Shown here one piece after another: positions 26,668-34,552 of a stretch of 64,000 bases of DNA. Numbering within the stretch: the stretch's first letter is position 1; the number at the start of each line of letters is the position of its first letter. The notes under the pieces are model-generated. The model did no database searches, was not told the origin of the DNA, and worked only from the letters and a program-made list of their open reading frames with translations. Source of the stretch: UBA9662 sp002729415 (lineage in GTDB: Bacteria > Poribacteria > WGA-4E > UBA9662); assembly GCA_002729415.1 (NCBI GenBank), contig PBXZ01000071.1:1-64000 (forward strand), read 5' to 3'. The position numbers and the translations under genes were made by a program.

Positions 26668-28227
26668 TTGTTACTTTCAATTATTATTTTCCTTCCATTA
26701 TTAGNAGCGGTTCTGGTTGCNATNGCCAAGTTTCTGAANGTGGGAGATTCGGTCCTGAAAGGGATTGCTTTTCTGGCNGCACTCCTCACTTTCGNCATTT
26801 CGGTCNCACTTTATTTAAACTTCGANCTGGCTTCTGAGAACGAAGGAATGAAGTATTATGTCGATATTCAGTGGATTGAAGGGTTGGGAATTAATTACCA
26901 AATTGGAATCGATGGCATCTCACTTTGGATAGTCTTATTGACGACTTTTCTAACACCGATTTGTATTTTGGCGTCATGGAACTCAGTGGAAAAAAGTATA
27001 TCAGGGTTTATGATAGCGCTTTTGGTACTTGAAACTGCCATGATTGGTGTTTTTTGTGCGTTGGATATGTTCCTGTTTTTTGTGTTTTGGGAATCCATCT
27101 TGATACCAATGTATTTCCTAATCGGTATTTGGGGGGGGAGAAGGCGNATTTACGCCACAATNAAGTTCGTGNTGTANACGATGGTGGGNAGTGNGTTGAT
27201 GNTNGTTGGAATTNTGTACCTCTATTTTCANAATAATAATAGTTTNGATTTANTNCAACTTTATGGGNTNNCCNGTTCTATTGCNCCAGAAAAGCAAAAA
27301 TTACTTTTTCTGGCGTTTTTTATTGCTTTTGCTATTAAAGTACCACTGTTTCCTTTCCATACTTGGCTTCCTGACGCACATGTTGAGGCACCAACCGCGG
27401 GTAGTGTGATTCTGGCTGGAGTTTTGCTGAAAATGGGNACCTATGGTATTGTCCGGTTTTGTTTGCCGTTATTCCCGGTAGGTGTTGTTGCTTATACGCC
27501 TTTGATTGTAACGCTATCGGTAATTGGTATTGTTTATGGTGCTTTGGTGGCGATGGTTCAGCCGGATCTAAAAAAGCTGGTTGCTTATTCCAGTGTTAGC
27601 CACTTGGGGTTTGTCGTATTGGGGCTTTTTNCACTTAATGATCAAGGTGTACAGGGNGCAATTTTACAAATGGTGAACCATGGTCTNAGTACTGGTGCGT
27701 TGTTCTTGATCGTTGGTATGATTTACGAGCGACGTCATACACGGATGATTTCAGATTTTGGCGGCTTATCCAAGTCGATGCCGNTNTTCNCTGTTTTTTT
27801 TATGATTGTTACTCTTTCCTCCATCGGATTACCAGGATTGAATGGTTTTGTAGGTGAGTTCATGATTCTTCTTGGTAGTTTCGTTTCAGGTAAATTCTCA
27901 AGAATCTATGTGGTGATTGCGACTTCAGGTGTTGTCTTTNCAGCGGTATATATGCTNTGGATGTTTCAGCGAGTGATGTTTGGCAAACTTGATAATCCAA
28001 AGAATCAGGAATTGAAGGANCTGAGTATACGGGAAATAGCTGTGNTGGTTCCTATAATTGTCTTCATCATTTGGATTGGTGTGTATCCTAAACCCTTTTT
28101 AAGCAAAATAGAGAAATCAGTTAATAGTATTGTTATTTTGAATACGGAAGATTCATCTAAGAGTACAGTGGGTATGGTTAGAACTTCTGCCAACTTGAAG
28201 ATGATAGATTTGGATTCNCNTNAATAA
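26668..28227 (+). CDS. nuoM: NADH-quinone oxidoreductase subunit M
   Basis: 519 residues from TTG 26668, three bases after the nuoL stop; no ATG is in a suitable place. FVFWESILIPMYFLIG has the conserved Glu, PLFPFHTWLPDAHVEAPTAGSVILAGVLLK the Lys and His of the channel (in part), and KKLVAYSSVSHLGFVVLG the next block. The region 27140-27290 is rich in N, mostly at third codon positions but some at others, so that stretch is uncertain. It belongs to the antiporter-like subunits of the membrane arm. Its last codons contain N. Confidence 0.92.
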   Translation: MLLSIIIFLPLLXAVLVXXAKFLXVGDSVLKGIAFLXALLTFXISVXLYLNFXLASENEGMKYYVDIQWIEGLGINYQIGIDGISLWIVLLTTFLTPICILASWNSVEKSISGFMIALLVLETAMIGVFCALDMFLFFVFWESILIPMYFLIGIWGGRRXIYATXKFVXXTMVXSXLMXVGIXYLYFXNNNSXDLXQLYGXXXSIXPEKQKLLFLAFFIAFAIKVPLFPFHTWLPDAHVEAPTAGSVILAGVLLKMXTYGIVRFCLPLFPVGVVAYTPLIVTLSVIGIVYGALVAMVQPDLKKLVAYSSVSHLGFVVLGLFXLNDQGVQXAILQMVNHGXSTGALFLIVGMIYERRHTRMISDFGGLSKSMPXFXVFFMIVTLSSIGLPGLNGFVGEFMILLGSFVSGKFSRIYVVIATSGVVFXAVYMXWMFQRVMFGKLDNPKNQELKXLSIREIAVXVPIIVFIIWIGVYPKPFLSKIEKSVNSIVILNTEDSSKSTVGMVRTSANLKMIDLDXXX

Positions 28228-28243
28228 TTNAGAAGAAGTGTNG

Positions 28244-29800
28244 ATGAAATTATTCTCGATTAGACCTAAAGTCATTGTTTTTGTTATCGGTATTTTATTG
28301 GTTTGTTCCTTCTTCACTTATTCGGCTGAAGAGGCAGGTGAGGGGAACCTTTCTCAAGATGGGCACGGAACTGAGCACTCCGCTTCGAATGAGGAGCATC
28401 ATGATCAAAGTCATGGAGGGCATCATGGTGTTGGTGGTGCTTCATTGCCTTTGTGGACAGTTATTCCTTTTGTTGGAATTTTGCTTTCGATTGCAATTGC
28501 TCCACTAGTGGCTGAACACTTCTGGCATCATCACTACGGTAAAGTCTCTTTGGTTTGGGCGTTGATTTTCGGTATTCCTTATTTAGCTGCCTTTAGAGGG
28601 GATGGATTTTACGATATTTTGCATATCTATCTATTAGATTACATTCCGTTTATTGTTCTTTTGTGGGGGCTTTATACTATTGCTGGTGGGATTCTTGTTC
28701 GAGGAACACTACGGGGAACACCAACTGTTAATACTTTAATTTTGCTTATTGGAACGGCAATTGCCTCTTGGGTTGGTACTACTGGTGCATCGATGTTGCT
28801 GATCCGCCCAATGATTCGCGCTAATGCGTATCGGCAAAAAAAAGTGCATCTGATCGTTTTCTTCATTTTTCTGGTTAGTAATATTGGTGGATCATTGACG
28901 CCGCTCGGAGATCCTCCATTATTCCTTGGTTTCCTACATGGTGTTCCTTTCTTCTGGACACTGACTATTCTGCCGCATATGGTAGTAGTCAGCGTATTAA
29001 TACTGTTTATATTCTTTTGCTTTGATTCCCTAATGTTTAAACGAGAAGGTGGACAGGTTCCTGATGATGGAACAGGTGAAGCTTTGCGCGTGGATGGGGC
29101 CTTCAACCTAATTTTCCTCCTAGGCGTAATGGGTGCGGTTTTGATGAGTGGGATGTGGAAACCCAACAAGGATTTCAGCGTTTTTGGCGTTCACCTTCCA
29201 TTGCAGAATCTGGCTCGTGAAGTGATAATCATTTTCTGTGGTTTGCTTTCATTGAAATTTACCCCTATTTCTGGTGAGCTACGTCAAACAAATGGCTTTA
29301 CATGGTTTCCTATTGAAGAGGTTGGTAAACTTTTTGCCGGTATTTTTATAACAATTATCCCTGCCCTGAAGATTCTGCAGGCAGGTGCTGATGGGGCTTT
29401 AAGCAGTCTGGTAGCCGTGGTTGAGCAACCAGTACACTATTTTTGGATTACTGGAGGGCTCTCAAGTTTTCTAGATAACGCACCCACCTATCTCACATTT
29501 TTCAATACTGCACTTGGTAAACTTCACATGAACGAAGATATGTTGCCTGAAATTCTTGCTTCAGGTTTCGATCTATCCAAAGATCCAAAGTATCAGACTT
29601 TTGTTGACTATCTTGCTGCTATATCATGTGGTGCTGTTTTTATGGGAGCAAACACCTACATCGGTAACGCCCCCAACTTTATGGTTAAGGCTATCGCCGA
29701 GAGTCAGGATATTCGTATGCCAAGTTTCTTCGGTTATATGCTATGGTCCGGTTTAATTTTAGTCCCGCTTTTCCTGATTGTTACAGTATTGTTCTTCTAG
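28244..29800 (+). CDS. NhaD/CitMHS-like sodium:proton antiporter inside the nuo cluster
   Basis: 518 residues from ATG 28244, with AGAAG upstream; GTG 28238 is an alternative. A signal-like first helix is followed by a His-rich loop (ten or more His within about residues 35-65, as in NEEHHDQSHGGHHG). About 11 membrane helices follow. SWVGTTGASMLLIRPMIRAN and SNIGGSLTPLGDPPLFLGFL match the ion-transporter superfamily members annotated as sodium:proton antiporters. It should exchange Na+ for H+; a citrate- or anion-type substrate cannot be excluded. It lies between nuoM (16 bases upstream) and nuoN (41 downstream), unusual for complex I operons. Confidence 0.85.
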   Translation: MKLFSIRPKVIVFVIGILLVCSFFTYSAEEAGEGNLSQDGHGTEHSASNEEHHDQSHGGHHGVGGASLPLWTVIPFVGILLSIAIAPLVAEHFWHHHYGKVSLVWALIFGIPYLAAFRGDGFYDILHIYLLDYIPFIVLLWGLYTIAGGILVRGTLRGTPTVNTLILLIGTAIASWVGTTGASMLLIRPMIRANAYRQKKVHLIVFFIFLVSNIGGSLTPLGDPPLFLGFLHGVPFFWTLTILPHMVVVSVLILFIFFCFDSLMFKREGGQVPDDGTGEALRVDGAFNLIFLLGVMGAVLMSGMWKPNKDFSVFGVHLPLQNLAREVIIIFCGLLSLKFTPISGELRQTNGFTWFPIEEVGKLFAGIFITIIPALKILQAGADGALSSLVAVVEQPVHYFWITGGLSSFLDNAPTYLTFFNTALGKLHMNEDMLPEILASGFDLSKDPKYQTFVDYLAAISCGAVFMGANTYIGNAPNFMVKAIAESQDIRMPSFFGYMLWSGLILVPLFLIVTVLFF

Positions 29801-29841
29801 TCATAGATTGTGATACGAGTGGAATGTAACGGAGTTTATAG

Positions 29842-31296
29842 ATGGAAATAAATTGGCTGTTGTTAATGCCATATCTAGTTATCATTGTAACCTTCATCGT
29901 TGTTTTGATGTGTGATATGATTGACGGCTTATCGAAACGAGGATTGGCATGGTTGACAATCCTTGGCTCTTTGGTTGCCTTTATCGTATCGGTTAACATG
30001 CTAACTGATGGGGGATTGGTTCCAACCACTGAGTTTTCCGGTATGCTAAGGATTGATCAGTATTCTGTGTTTTTTAACCTGATCTTTTTTGTCTCGTTGA
30101 TTTTGGTATCGCTCATATCTATCAGTTACCTTGGAAGCCAAGATCCGCGTCAGGGACAATACTATTTGCTGATGCTTCTCTCAACTTTTGGCATGATGTT
30201 GATGGCAGGGGCTAATGATCTCGTCATGGTTTTCTTGGGTTTAGAATTGATGTCATTACCCCTTTATGTGTTGGCAGGTTATTTCCGAACTAATTCCTAC
30301 TCAAGCGAAGCTGGGATGAAGTATTTGCTTCTGGGAGCTTTCTCGAGTTGCTTTTTTCTGTATGGTATTGCCTTGATTTATGGAGGGACTGGAACTACTG
30401 AGTTAACAAAAATTGCCTCCAGTCAGTTAACAAACAATATGCTGGTTATTGTAGGTATGTTTTTGCTTATTGTTGGTTTTGGGTTCAAGGTTGGTCTGGT
30501 TCCGTTTCATCAATGGGCACCAGATGTCTATGATGGCGCACCTACTTCAGTGACTGCATTTATTGCTGCTGGCCCTAAAGCCGCTGGATTTTCTGCTTTC
30601 TTTCGAGTTTTTATTGAATCGTTTGGCAGCTTGGAGGATGAGTGGATTCTCGCAATTACTATCTTGGCTGCTTTAACGATGACGTTTGGGAATTTAGCTG
30701 CCATTGCACAGCGTAATATCAAGCGCATGCTTGCCTATTCTAGCATTGCTCATGCTGGTTATGTTCTGGTGGCTTTGGCTGCAGCCAGCCAGGATGGAAC
30801 TTCAAGTGCAATGCTTTATCTATTGGTGTATTGCGTTATGAATGTGGGAGCTTTCGGGGCGATTATCTTGGCCAGAACTGATGATGGGGATACCCTTGAA
30901 ATTGCTGATTATGCTGGGCTTGGTTTCCAAAAACCGGTTCTTGCGGTATTTATATCNGTGATGATGTTTTCATTAGCTGGTTTCCCCCCAACTGCAGGTT
31001 TTATAGGTAAGTTNTANGTCTTTCGGTCAGCTGTCGAATCNGGTAGGATTTGGCTGGTGATCNTCGCTGCCATCAATACCGCTATATCAGCCTATTACTA
31101 TTTGCGAGTTGTGGTGACTTTATATATGAAAGAACGAAGAGTTGAATTAAAAGTGCTTCCATATTCTGGTTACCTTGTTATTGCTTTGATAGTTGCTACG
31201 GCAGGTGTTTTACTAGTTGGGATATTACCTTCGCAGATTTTGAATCCGGTACAAGAGGCAATCAAAAGTAGTGTGATGCTGTCAGTGATGAAGTGA
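29842..31296 (+). CDS. nuoN: NADH-quinone oxidoreductase subunit N
   Basis: 484 residues with about 14 membrane helices. VFLGLELMSLPLYVLAGYF carries the conserved Glu, FKVGLVPFHQWAPDVYDGAPT (in part) the Lys/His region, and KRMLAYSSIAHAGYVLVALA the following helix. It is the antiporter-like subunit nearest the peripheral arm. It ends at 31296 and the ATP synthase genes begin two bases later, so the two complexes appear to share one transcript. Confidence 0.95.
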   Translation: MEINWLLLMPYLVIIVTFIVVLMCDMIDGLSKRGLAWLTILGSLVAFIVSVNMLTDGGLVPTTEFSGMLRIDQYSVFFNLIFFVSLILVSLISISYLGSQDPRQGQYYLLMLLSTFGMMLMAGANDLVMVFLGLELMSLPLYVLAGYFRTNSYSSEAGMKYLLLGAFSSCFFLYGIALIYGGTGTTELTKIASSQLTNNMLVIVGMFLLIVGFGFKVGLVPFHQWAPDVYDGAPTSVTAFIAAGPKAAGFSAFFRVFIESFGSLEDEWILAITILAALTMTFGNLAAIAQRNIKRMLAYSSIAHAGYVLVALAAASQDGTSSAMLYLLVYCVMNVGAFGAIILARTDDGDTLEIADYAGLGFQKPVLAVFIXVMMFSLAGFPPTAGFIGKXXVFRSAVEXGRIWLVIXAAINTAISAYYYLRVVVTLYMKERRVELKVLPYSGYLVIALIVATAGVLLVGILPSQILNPVQEAIKSSVMLSVMK

Positions 31297-31298
31297 CA

Positions 31299-31625
31299 AT
31301 GGATACGAGACCTCCCGGCAGAAATCAAGAATTGGCGGTTAAAGAGAAGCATCGCTATTCGATTGTTGCGCGTCAGTCTGCACTGGCTAGCGTTGGGGAT
31401 CTGAGCGCAATTGGGTTGACGCTTGTGCTAGCAATCGTGATAGGGACATTTGCCGGAAAGTGGCTTGGCGGTAAGTTTGGTAATCAGCAACTTGGATTAA
31501 TAATTGGTTTTTTGTTTGGTACGGCAGCAGGGTTTATCCAGATGTACAAGTCTATTTCCCGTTGGAATCAAAATGTTGAACGGCGAAAAGAGTTTGAACA
31601 AAAAGACAGAATCAATTCGGATTAA
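31299..31625 (+). CDS. atpZ: ATP synthase-associated membrane protein AtpZ
   Basis: 108 residues from ATG 31299, two bases after the nuoN stop. The core is GLTLVLAIVIGTFAGKWLGG and GLIIGFLFGTAAGFIQMYKS, two membrane helices with the Gly-rich spacing of AtpZ (ATPase_gene1 family). AtpZ is encoded in many bacterial atp operons, often beside AtpI, and has been linked to Mg2+/Ca2+ handling or assembly. The first 35 residues are polar. Function is by family only. Confidence 0.8.
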   Translation: MDTRPPGRNQELAVKEKHRYSIVARQSALASVGDLSAIGLTLVLAIVIGTFAGKWLGGKFGNQQLGLIIGFLFGTAAGFIQMYKSISRWNQNVERRKEFEQKDRINSD

Positions 31626-31639
31626 AAAAATGATCCTAT

Positions 31640-32059
31640 ATGTCCAAGCAGTCTTCTTTTGAGGTTGACGGTCGGTTTCTCAGGCAGATATACTATCTGT
31701 CTGTGATTTTGACGATAGTCTTGTCCGTTCTGTTTGGAATAGTTTATGGCTTTCCTACTGCACTTAGCTTTGTGGTCGGGAGCTTTTTCAGTTTAGGGGC
31801 AATCTTCACACTAGAATTGGTTGTGCGCCTTATGGTAAGGCCTGGAAGTTCTGCTAGGACGAAAAGATGGCTCGGCTTAATTGCGTTGGGGAAATATTCG
31901 TTTATTGCCATTGGGTTTTATGCCCTGATGAAGGCTAAGTGGCTTAATATTTACTCATTGGCTATAGGTGTTGGGCTGGTTCAGTTAGTTATTATCCTCA
32001 AAGCGATTAAGTTGATGGTGTTGATTTTACTACGCAATAGTACAAGCAAAAACAGTTGA
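31640..32059 (+). CDS. atpI: ATP synthase subunit I-like membrane protein
   Basis: 139 residues, four membrane helices (about 17-37, 42-64, 82-100, 105-130). The pattern RQIYYLSVILTIVLSVLFG and ALSFVVGSFFSLGAIFTLELVV resembles the AtpI family, thought to help c-ring assembly. It lies 14 bases after atpZ and its stop overlaps the atpB start by one base (TGATG). Sequence is weakly conserved in this family; context supports the call. Confidence 0.75.
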   Translation: MSKQSSFEVDGRFLRQIYYLSVILTIVLSVLFGIVYGFPTALSFVVGSFFSLGAIFTLELVVRLMVRPGSSARTKRWLGLIALGKYSFIAIGFYALMKAKWLNIYSLAIGVGLVQLVIILKAIKLMVLILLRNSTSKNS

Positions 32060-32904
32060 TGAAAATAAAAAAGAATTCTTATATATCATTACTACTGGTT
32101 GTTTCCCTTTTTTTTGTAGTTGTAGTTCATCCTGTGTCTGCTTCGGAAGATTCGCATCGTACTTGGTTAAAGCCCATTTCAGATCTTCCTTTACTCAAAG
32201 ATCTTCAATCCAATGCTTGGCACCAACCGGACTTGATTTCCAATACATATTTCGTCGTTCTGATTCTTGTCGTGCTTTTCAGTTTGACGACGCGAAATCT
32301 GAAACGCCTACCCGATAGTAAGAGGCAAACACTTCTTGAGCTCTTCACAGGTGGTATAATTGATTTCTTCGGGGATATTCTGGGCGATCATGGCAAAAAA
32401 TATGTATGGTTTCCTGGCTCGTTTTTTATTTTTATTCTATTTTTGAATTATCTCGGTCTGATTCCTGGCTTACAATCCCCAACGGCTGATTTAAACACAA
32501 CCCTTGCTTTGGGCATCACAGCCCTGGTTGGTGTTCATGTTATTGCAATTAAAGAGAATGGGGTTGGAGGTTACTTGAAACACTTTATAGGGGATCCTTG
32601 GTGGTTGGGGCCGTTGATGTTCCCTTTACATATTGTGGGGGAATTAGCACGTGCTGGGTCGCTTGCAATCCGACTCTTTGGTAACATTTTTGGAGAGGAA
32701 ACGGTTATTTTTCAATTAACAGTGTTAGCTCCAGTATTAGGTCTTGCAGTTTTCGGAATTGGGTTTCCATTTCAAATTCCAATGTTGTTCTTTGGATTGT
32801 TTGGTGGCTTTCTTCAGGCCTTCGTTTTTTCTCTTTTAACATCGATTTACATTGTTACGTTTTTAGAGCACGGTGATGATCATGGTGCTGAAGCACACCA
32901 CTAA
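32059..32904 (+). CDS. atpB: ATP synthase F0 subunit a
   Basis: 281 residues from ATG 32059. An N-terminal signal-like helix (VVSLFFVVVVHPVSASE) precedes the usual five-helix core. The essential Arg205 is in SLAIRLFGNIFGEE; this residue faces the c-ring carboxylates. The C-terminus is His/Asp-rich (EHGDDHGAEAHH). Subunit a forms the two half-channels for the coupling ion. The gene starts one base inside the atpI stop. Confidence 0.95.
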   Translation: MKIKKNSYISLLLVVSLFFVVVVHPVSASEDSHRTWLKPISDLPLLKDLQSNAWHQPDLISNTYFVVLILVVLFSLTTRNLKRLPDSKRQTLLELFTGGIIDFFGDILGDHGKKYVWFPGSFFIFILFLNYLGLIPGLQSPTADLNTTLALGITALVGVHVIAIKENGVGGYLKHFIGDPWWLGPLMFPLHIVGELARAGSLAIRLFGNIFGEETVIFQLTVLAPVLGLAVFGIGFPFQIPMLFFGLFGGFLQAFVFSLLTSIYIVTFLEHGDDHGAEAHH

Positions 32905-32964
32905 GCTGTGGTTTGTGCCAATATTTTTACTGTTTAAAACACAATTTACTAGGAGGGAATATTT

Positions 32965-33264
32965 ATGATTTATCTTGCGGTGTTGGCTTTTGGTGTTACG
33001 CTTGGTTTGCCGATTGCGGTGATTTTTGCTTCGACCGCACAGGGTAAAGCAACGAGCACGGCTCTTGAAGGGATCGCTAGACAGCCGGAAGCAACCGGTC
33101 AAATTCAAACAGCTATGATTATTGGTTTGGCGCTAATAGAATCACTAGTCATTTACTCGTTATTGATGTTCTTTTTGTTGATGGGTAAGCTCCCTGCAAC
33201 TGTTAGTGAAGTGGAAACGCTGATTAAAGCTGGAGCTACAGTGCAAACACCTGATACACAATAA
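32965..33264 (+). CDS. atpE: ATP synthase F0 subunit c, with Na+-type ligand residues
   Basis: 99 residues, two membrane helices and a polar loop GIARQPEATG, plus an unusual 20-residue C-terminal extension. AGGAGGG precedes ATG 32965. Glu59 is the ion-carrying carboxylate. Aligned by the loop to the known Na+ rotor of Ilyobacter tartaricus, Gln26, Glu59, Ser60 and Tyr64 match Gln32, Glu65, Ser66 and Tyr70, while Thr67 is replaced by Leu61. Proton rotors with Gln usually have Ala after the Glu. Na+ specificity is therefore plausible but not proven; some delta-proteobacterial c subunits share the ESLxIY motif. Confidence 0.95.
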   Translation: MIYLAVLAFGVTLGLPIAVIFASTAQGKATSTALEGIARQPEATGQIQTAMIIGLALIESLVIYSLLMFFLLMGKLPATVSEVETLIKAGATVQTPDTQ

Positions 33265-33341
33265 CGTTAGGACTGGGAATTAGGTGACAAAACTAGAATC
33301 TAGGAAATTAAGGGGCGTGTAGTATACGTTCATTATTGCAT

Positions 33342-33965
33342 ATGAAGATATATTTGAGTTTAACATCTGTTTTATGTATAGCAATTTTGGTGCTTACGCC
33401 GATTATGGCGTTTACCGCGGATGAAACTGATCATGGCAGTTCAGATCATACCAATGGTGGCCTTTTGGAAGCGATGGGATTGAATCTGAAGCTGATTATT
33501 ACTCAAGTGTTTGGGGTCCTCATTGTCTTGCTTGTTCTTAACAAATTTGTTTTCGGAAAAGTTGGCGGGATATTGGCTGATCGACAGGATGAAGTTGTTT
33601 CACGGATGAACAAACTTGAGAGTGACCAAGCGGAACTTGATCGTTTAACAACTGAAACAACACAGCGACTCAACCAGATAGAAGCCGAAGCACAACAGAA
33701 AATTCGATCTGCTATAGATCAGGGTAATGAAGAGCGTCAGCAGATACTGGAAGTCGCTCGGCAAGATGCTGCAAATCAGGTTGATCAGGCCCGTGTTGAA
33801 ATTCAGCGTGAGAAAGAAGAAGCAATTCTGGAGCTACGCAGTGTTGTATCTGAGATTGCGATTGATGCTGCCAGCAAAATTATTGATCAGCAACTGGATA
33901 CTGAGACACATCGGCATATTGTTGATGAATATATTGGGCAACTTTCATCGGATGGTTTAGTTTAG
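33342..33965 (+). CDS. atpF: ATP synthase F0 subunit b with secreted-type N-terminus
   Basis: 207 residues from ATG 33342 (TTG 33336 is an alternative). The first 24 residues look like a cleavable signal peptide (LVLTPIMAFTADE), followed by a short His/Asp stretch (DETDHGSSDHTNGG) and the true membrane helix near 50-70 (IITQVFGVLIVLLVLNKFVF). A long coiled coil rich in Glu, Gln and Arg follows and forms the peripheral stalk. The N-terminal signal-type extension is unlike the E. coli subunit, which starts with the helix. Confidence 0.92.
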   Translation: MKIYLSLTSVLCIAILVLTPIMAFTADETDHGSSDHTNGGLLEAMGLNLKLIITQVFGVLIVLLVLNKFVFGKVGGILADRQDEVVSRMNKLESDQAELDRLTTETTQRLNQIEAEAQQKIRSAIDQGNEERQQILEVARQDAANQVDQARVEIQREKEEAILELRSVVSEIAIDAASKIIDQQLDTETHRHIVDEYIGQLSSDGLV

Positions 33966-34004
33966 GTAAAGATAGGTATCAATTACATAGTCAAAGGAAA
34001 CTAG

Positions 34005-34544
34005 ATGCGGGATATTCGGGTAGCCAAACGTTACGCCGACGCCATCTATAGCGCTGCAGTTGAAGCTGAGGTTTTAGATAACGTAATTGAAGATGTTATC
34101 AGTTTGCTGGGTTTGATTAGAGACTCTGATGAATTCAATGCTTTCTTACACGATTTATTGATTGTACCTGAGAGCAAACAGTCAATTCTGCAGGAATTAT
34201 TCGGTAATCAACTTGACCCACTTGTGCTAAATTNCTTATTTCTTCTGGTCTTGAAAAAACGCGAACGGTCGACCGAAGATATTTTGTTAGCGTTCACACA
34301 ACTTGTGGATGAACAAGCTGGGAGGTTGGTTGCAGATGTTACTTCTGCAATTGAGTTAACGAGTAAACAGCAAGATGCATTGGTTGAGAAACTTAGTGGT
34401 TATTCAGGGAAACAGGTTAGATTAAGTATGCGAGTTGATTCATCAATCAAAGGGGGATTTATTGCTAAGTTGGGAGACACCGTTTTTGATGGGAGTGTGG
34501 CAACGCAATTGCAACGGTTGAAAAGACAATTGGCGAGAGGATAA
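34005..34544 (+). CDS. atpH: ATP synthase F1 subunit delta
   Basis: 179 residues, the usual length. RDIRVAKRYADAIYSAAVE is the N-terminal helical block and SIKGGFIAKLGDTVFDGSV the C-terminal signature (GGxxxxxGDxxxDGS) of AtpH/OSCP. It links the b stalk to the top of the alpha/beta ring. It is 39 bases after atpF and 8 before atpA. Confidence 0.95.
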   Translation: MRDIRVAKRYADAIYSAAVEAEVLDNVIEDVISLLGLIRDSDEFNAFLHDLLIVPESKQSILQELFGNQLDPLVLNXLFLLVLKKRERSTEDILLAFTQLVDEQAGRLVADVTSAIELTSKQQDALVEKLSGYSGKQVRLSMRVDSSIKGGFIAKLGDTVFDGSVATQLQRLKRQLARG

Positions 34545-34552
34545 GAAACTTT

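Noticed and set aside
28672..29169. 165-codon frame opposite the antiporter-like gene
   Set aside because: Antisense of a highly hydrophobic protein; gives a basic, Pro/Arg-rich product, an artefact of codon bias.
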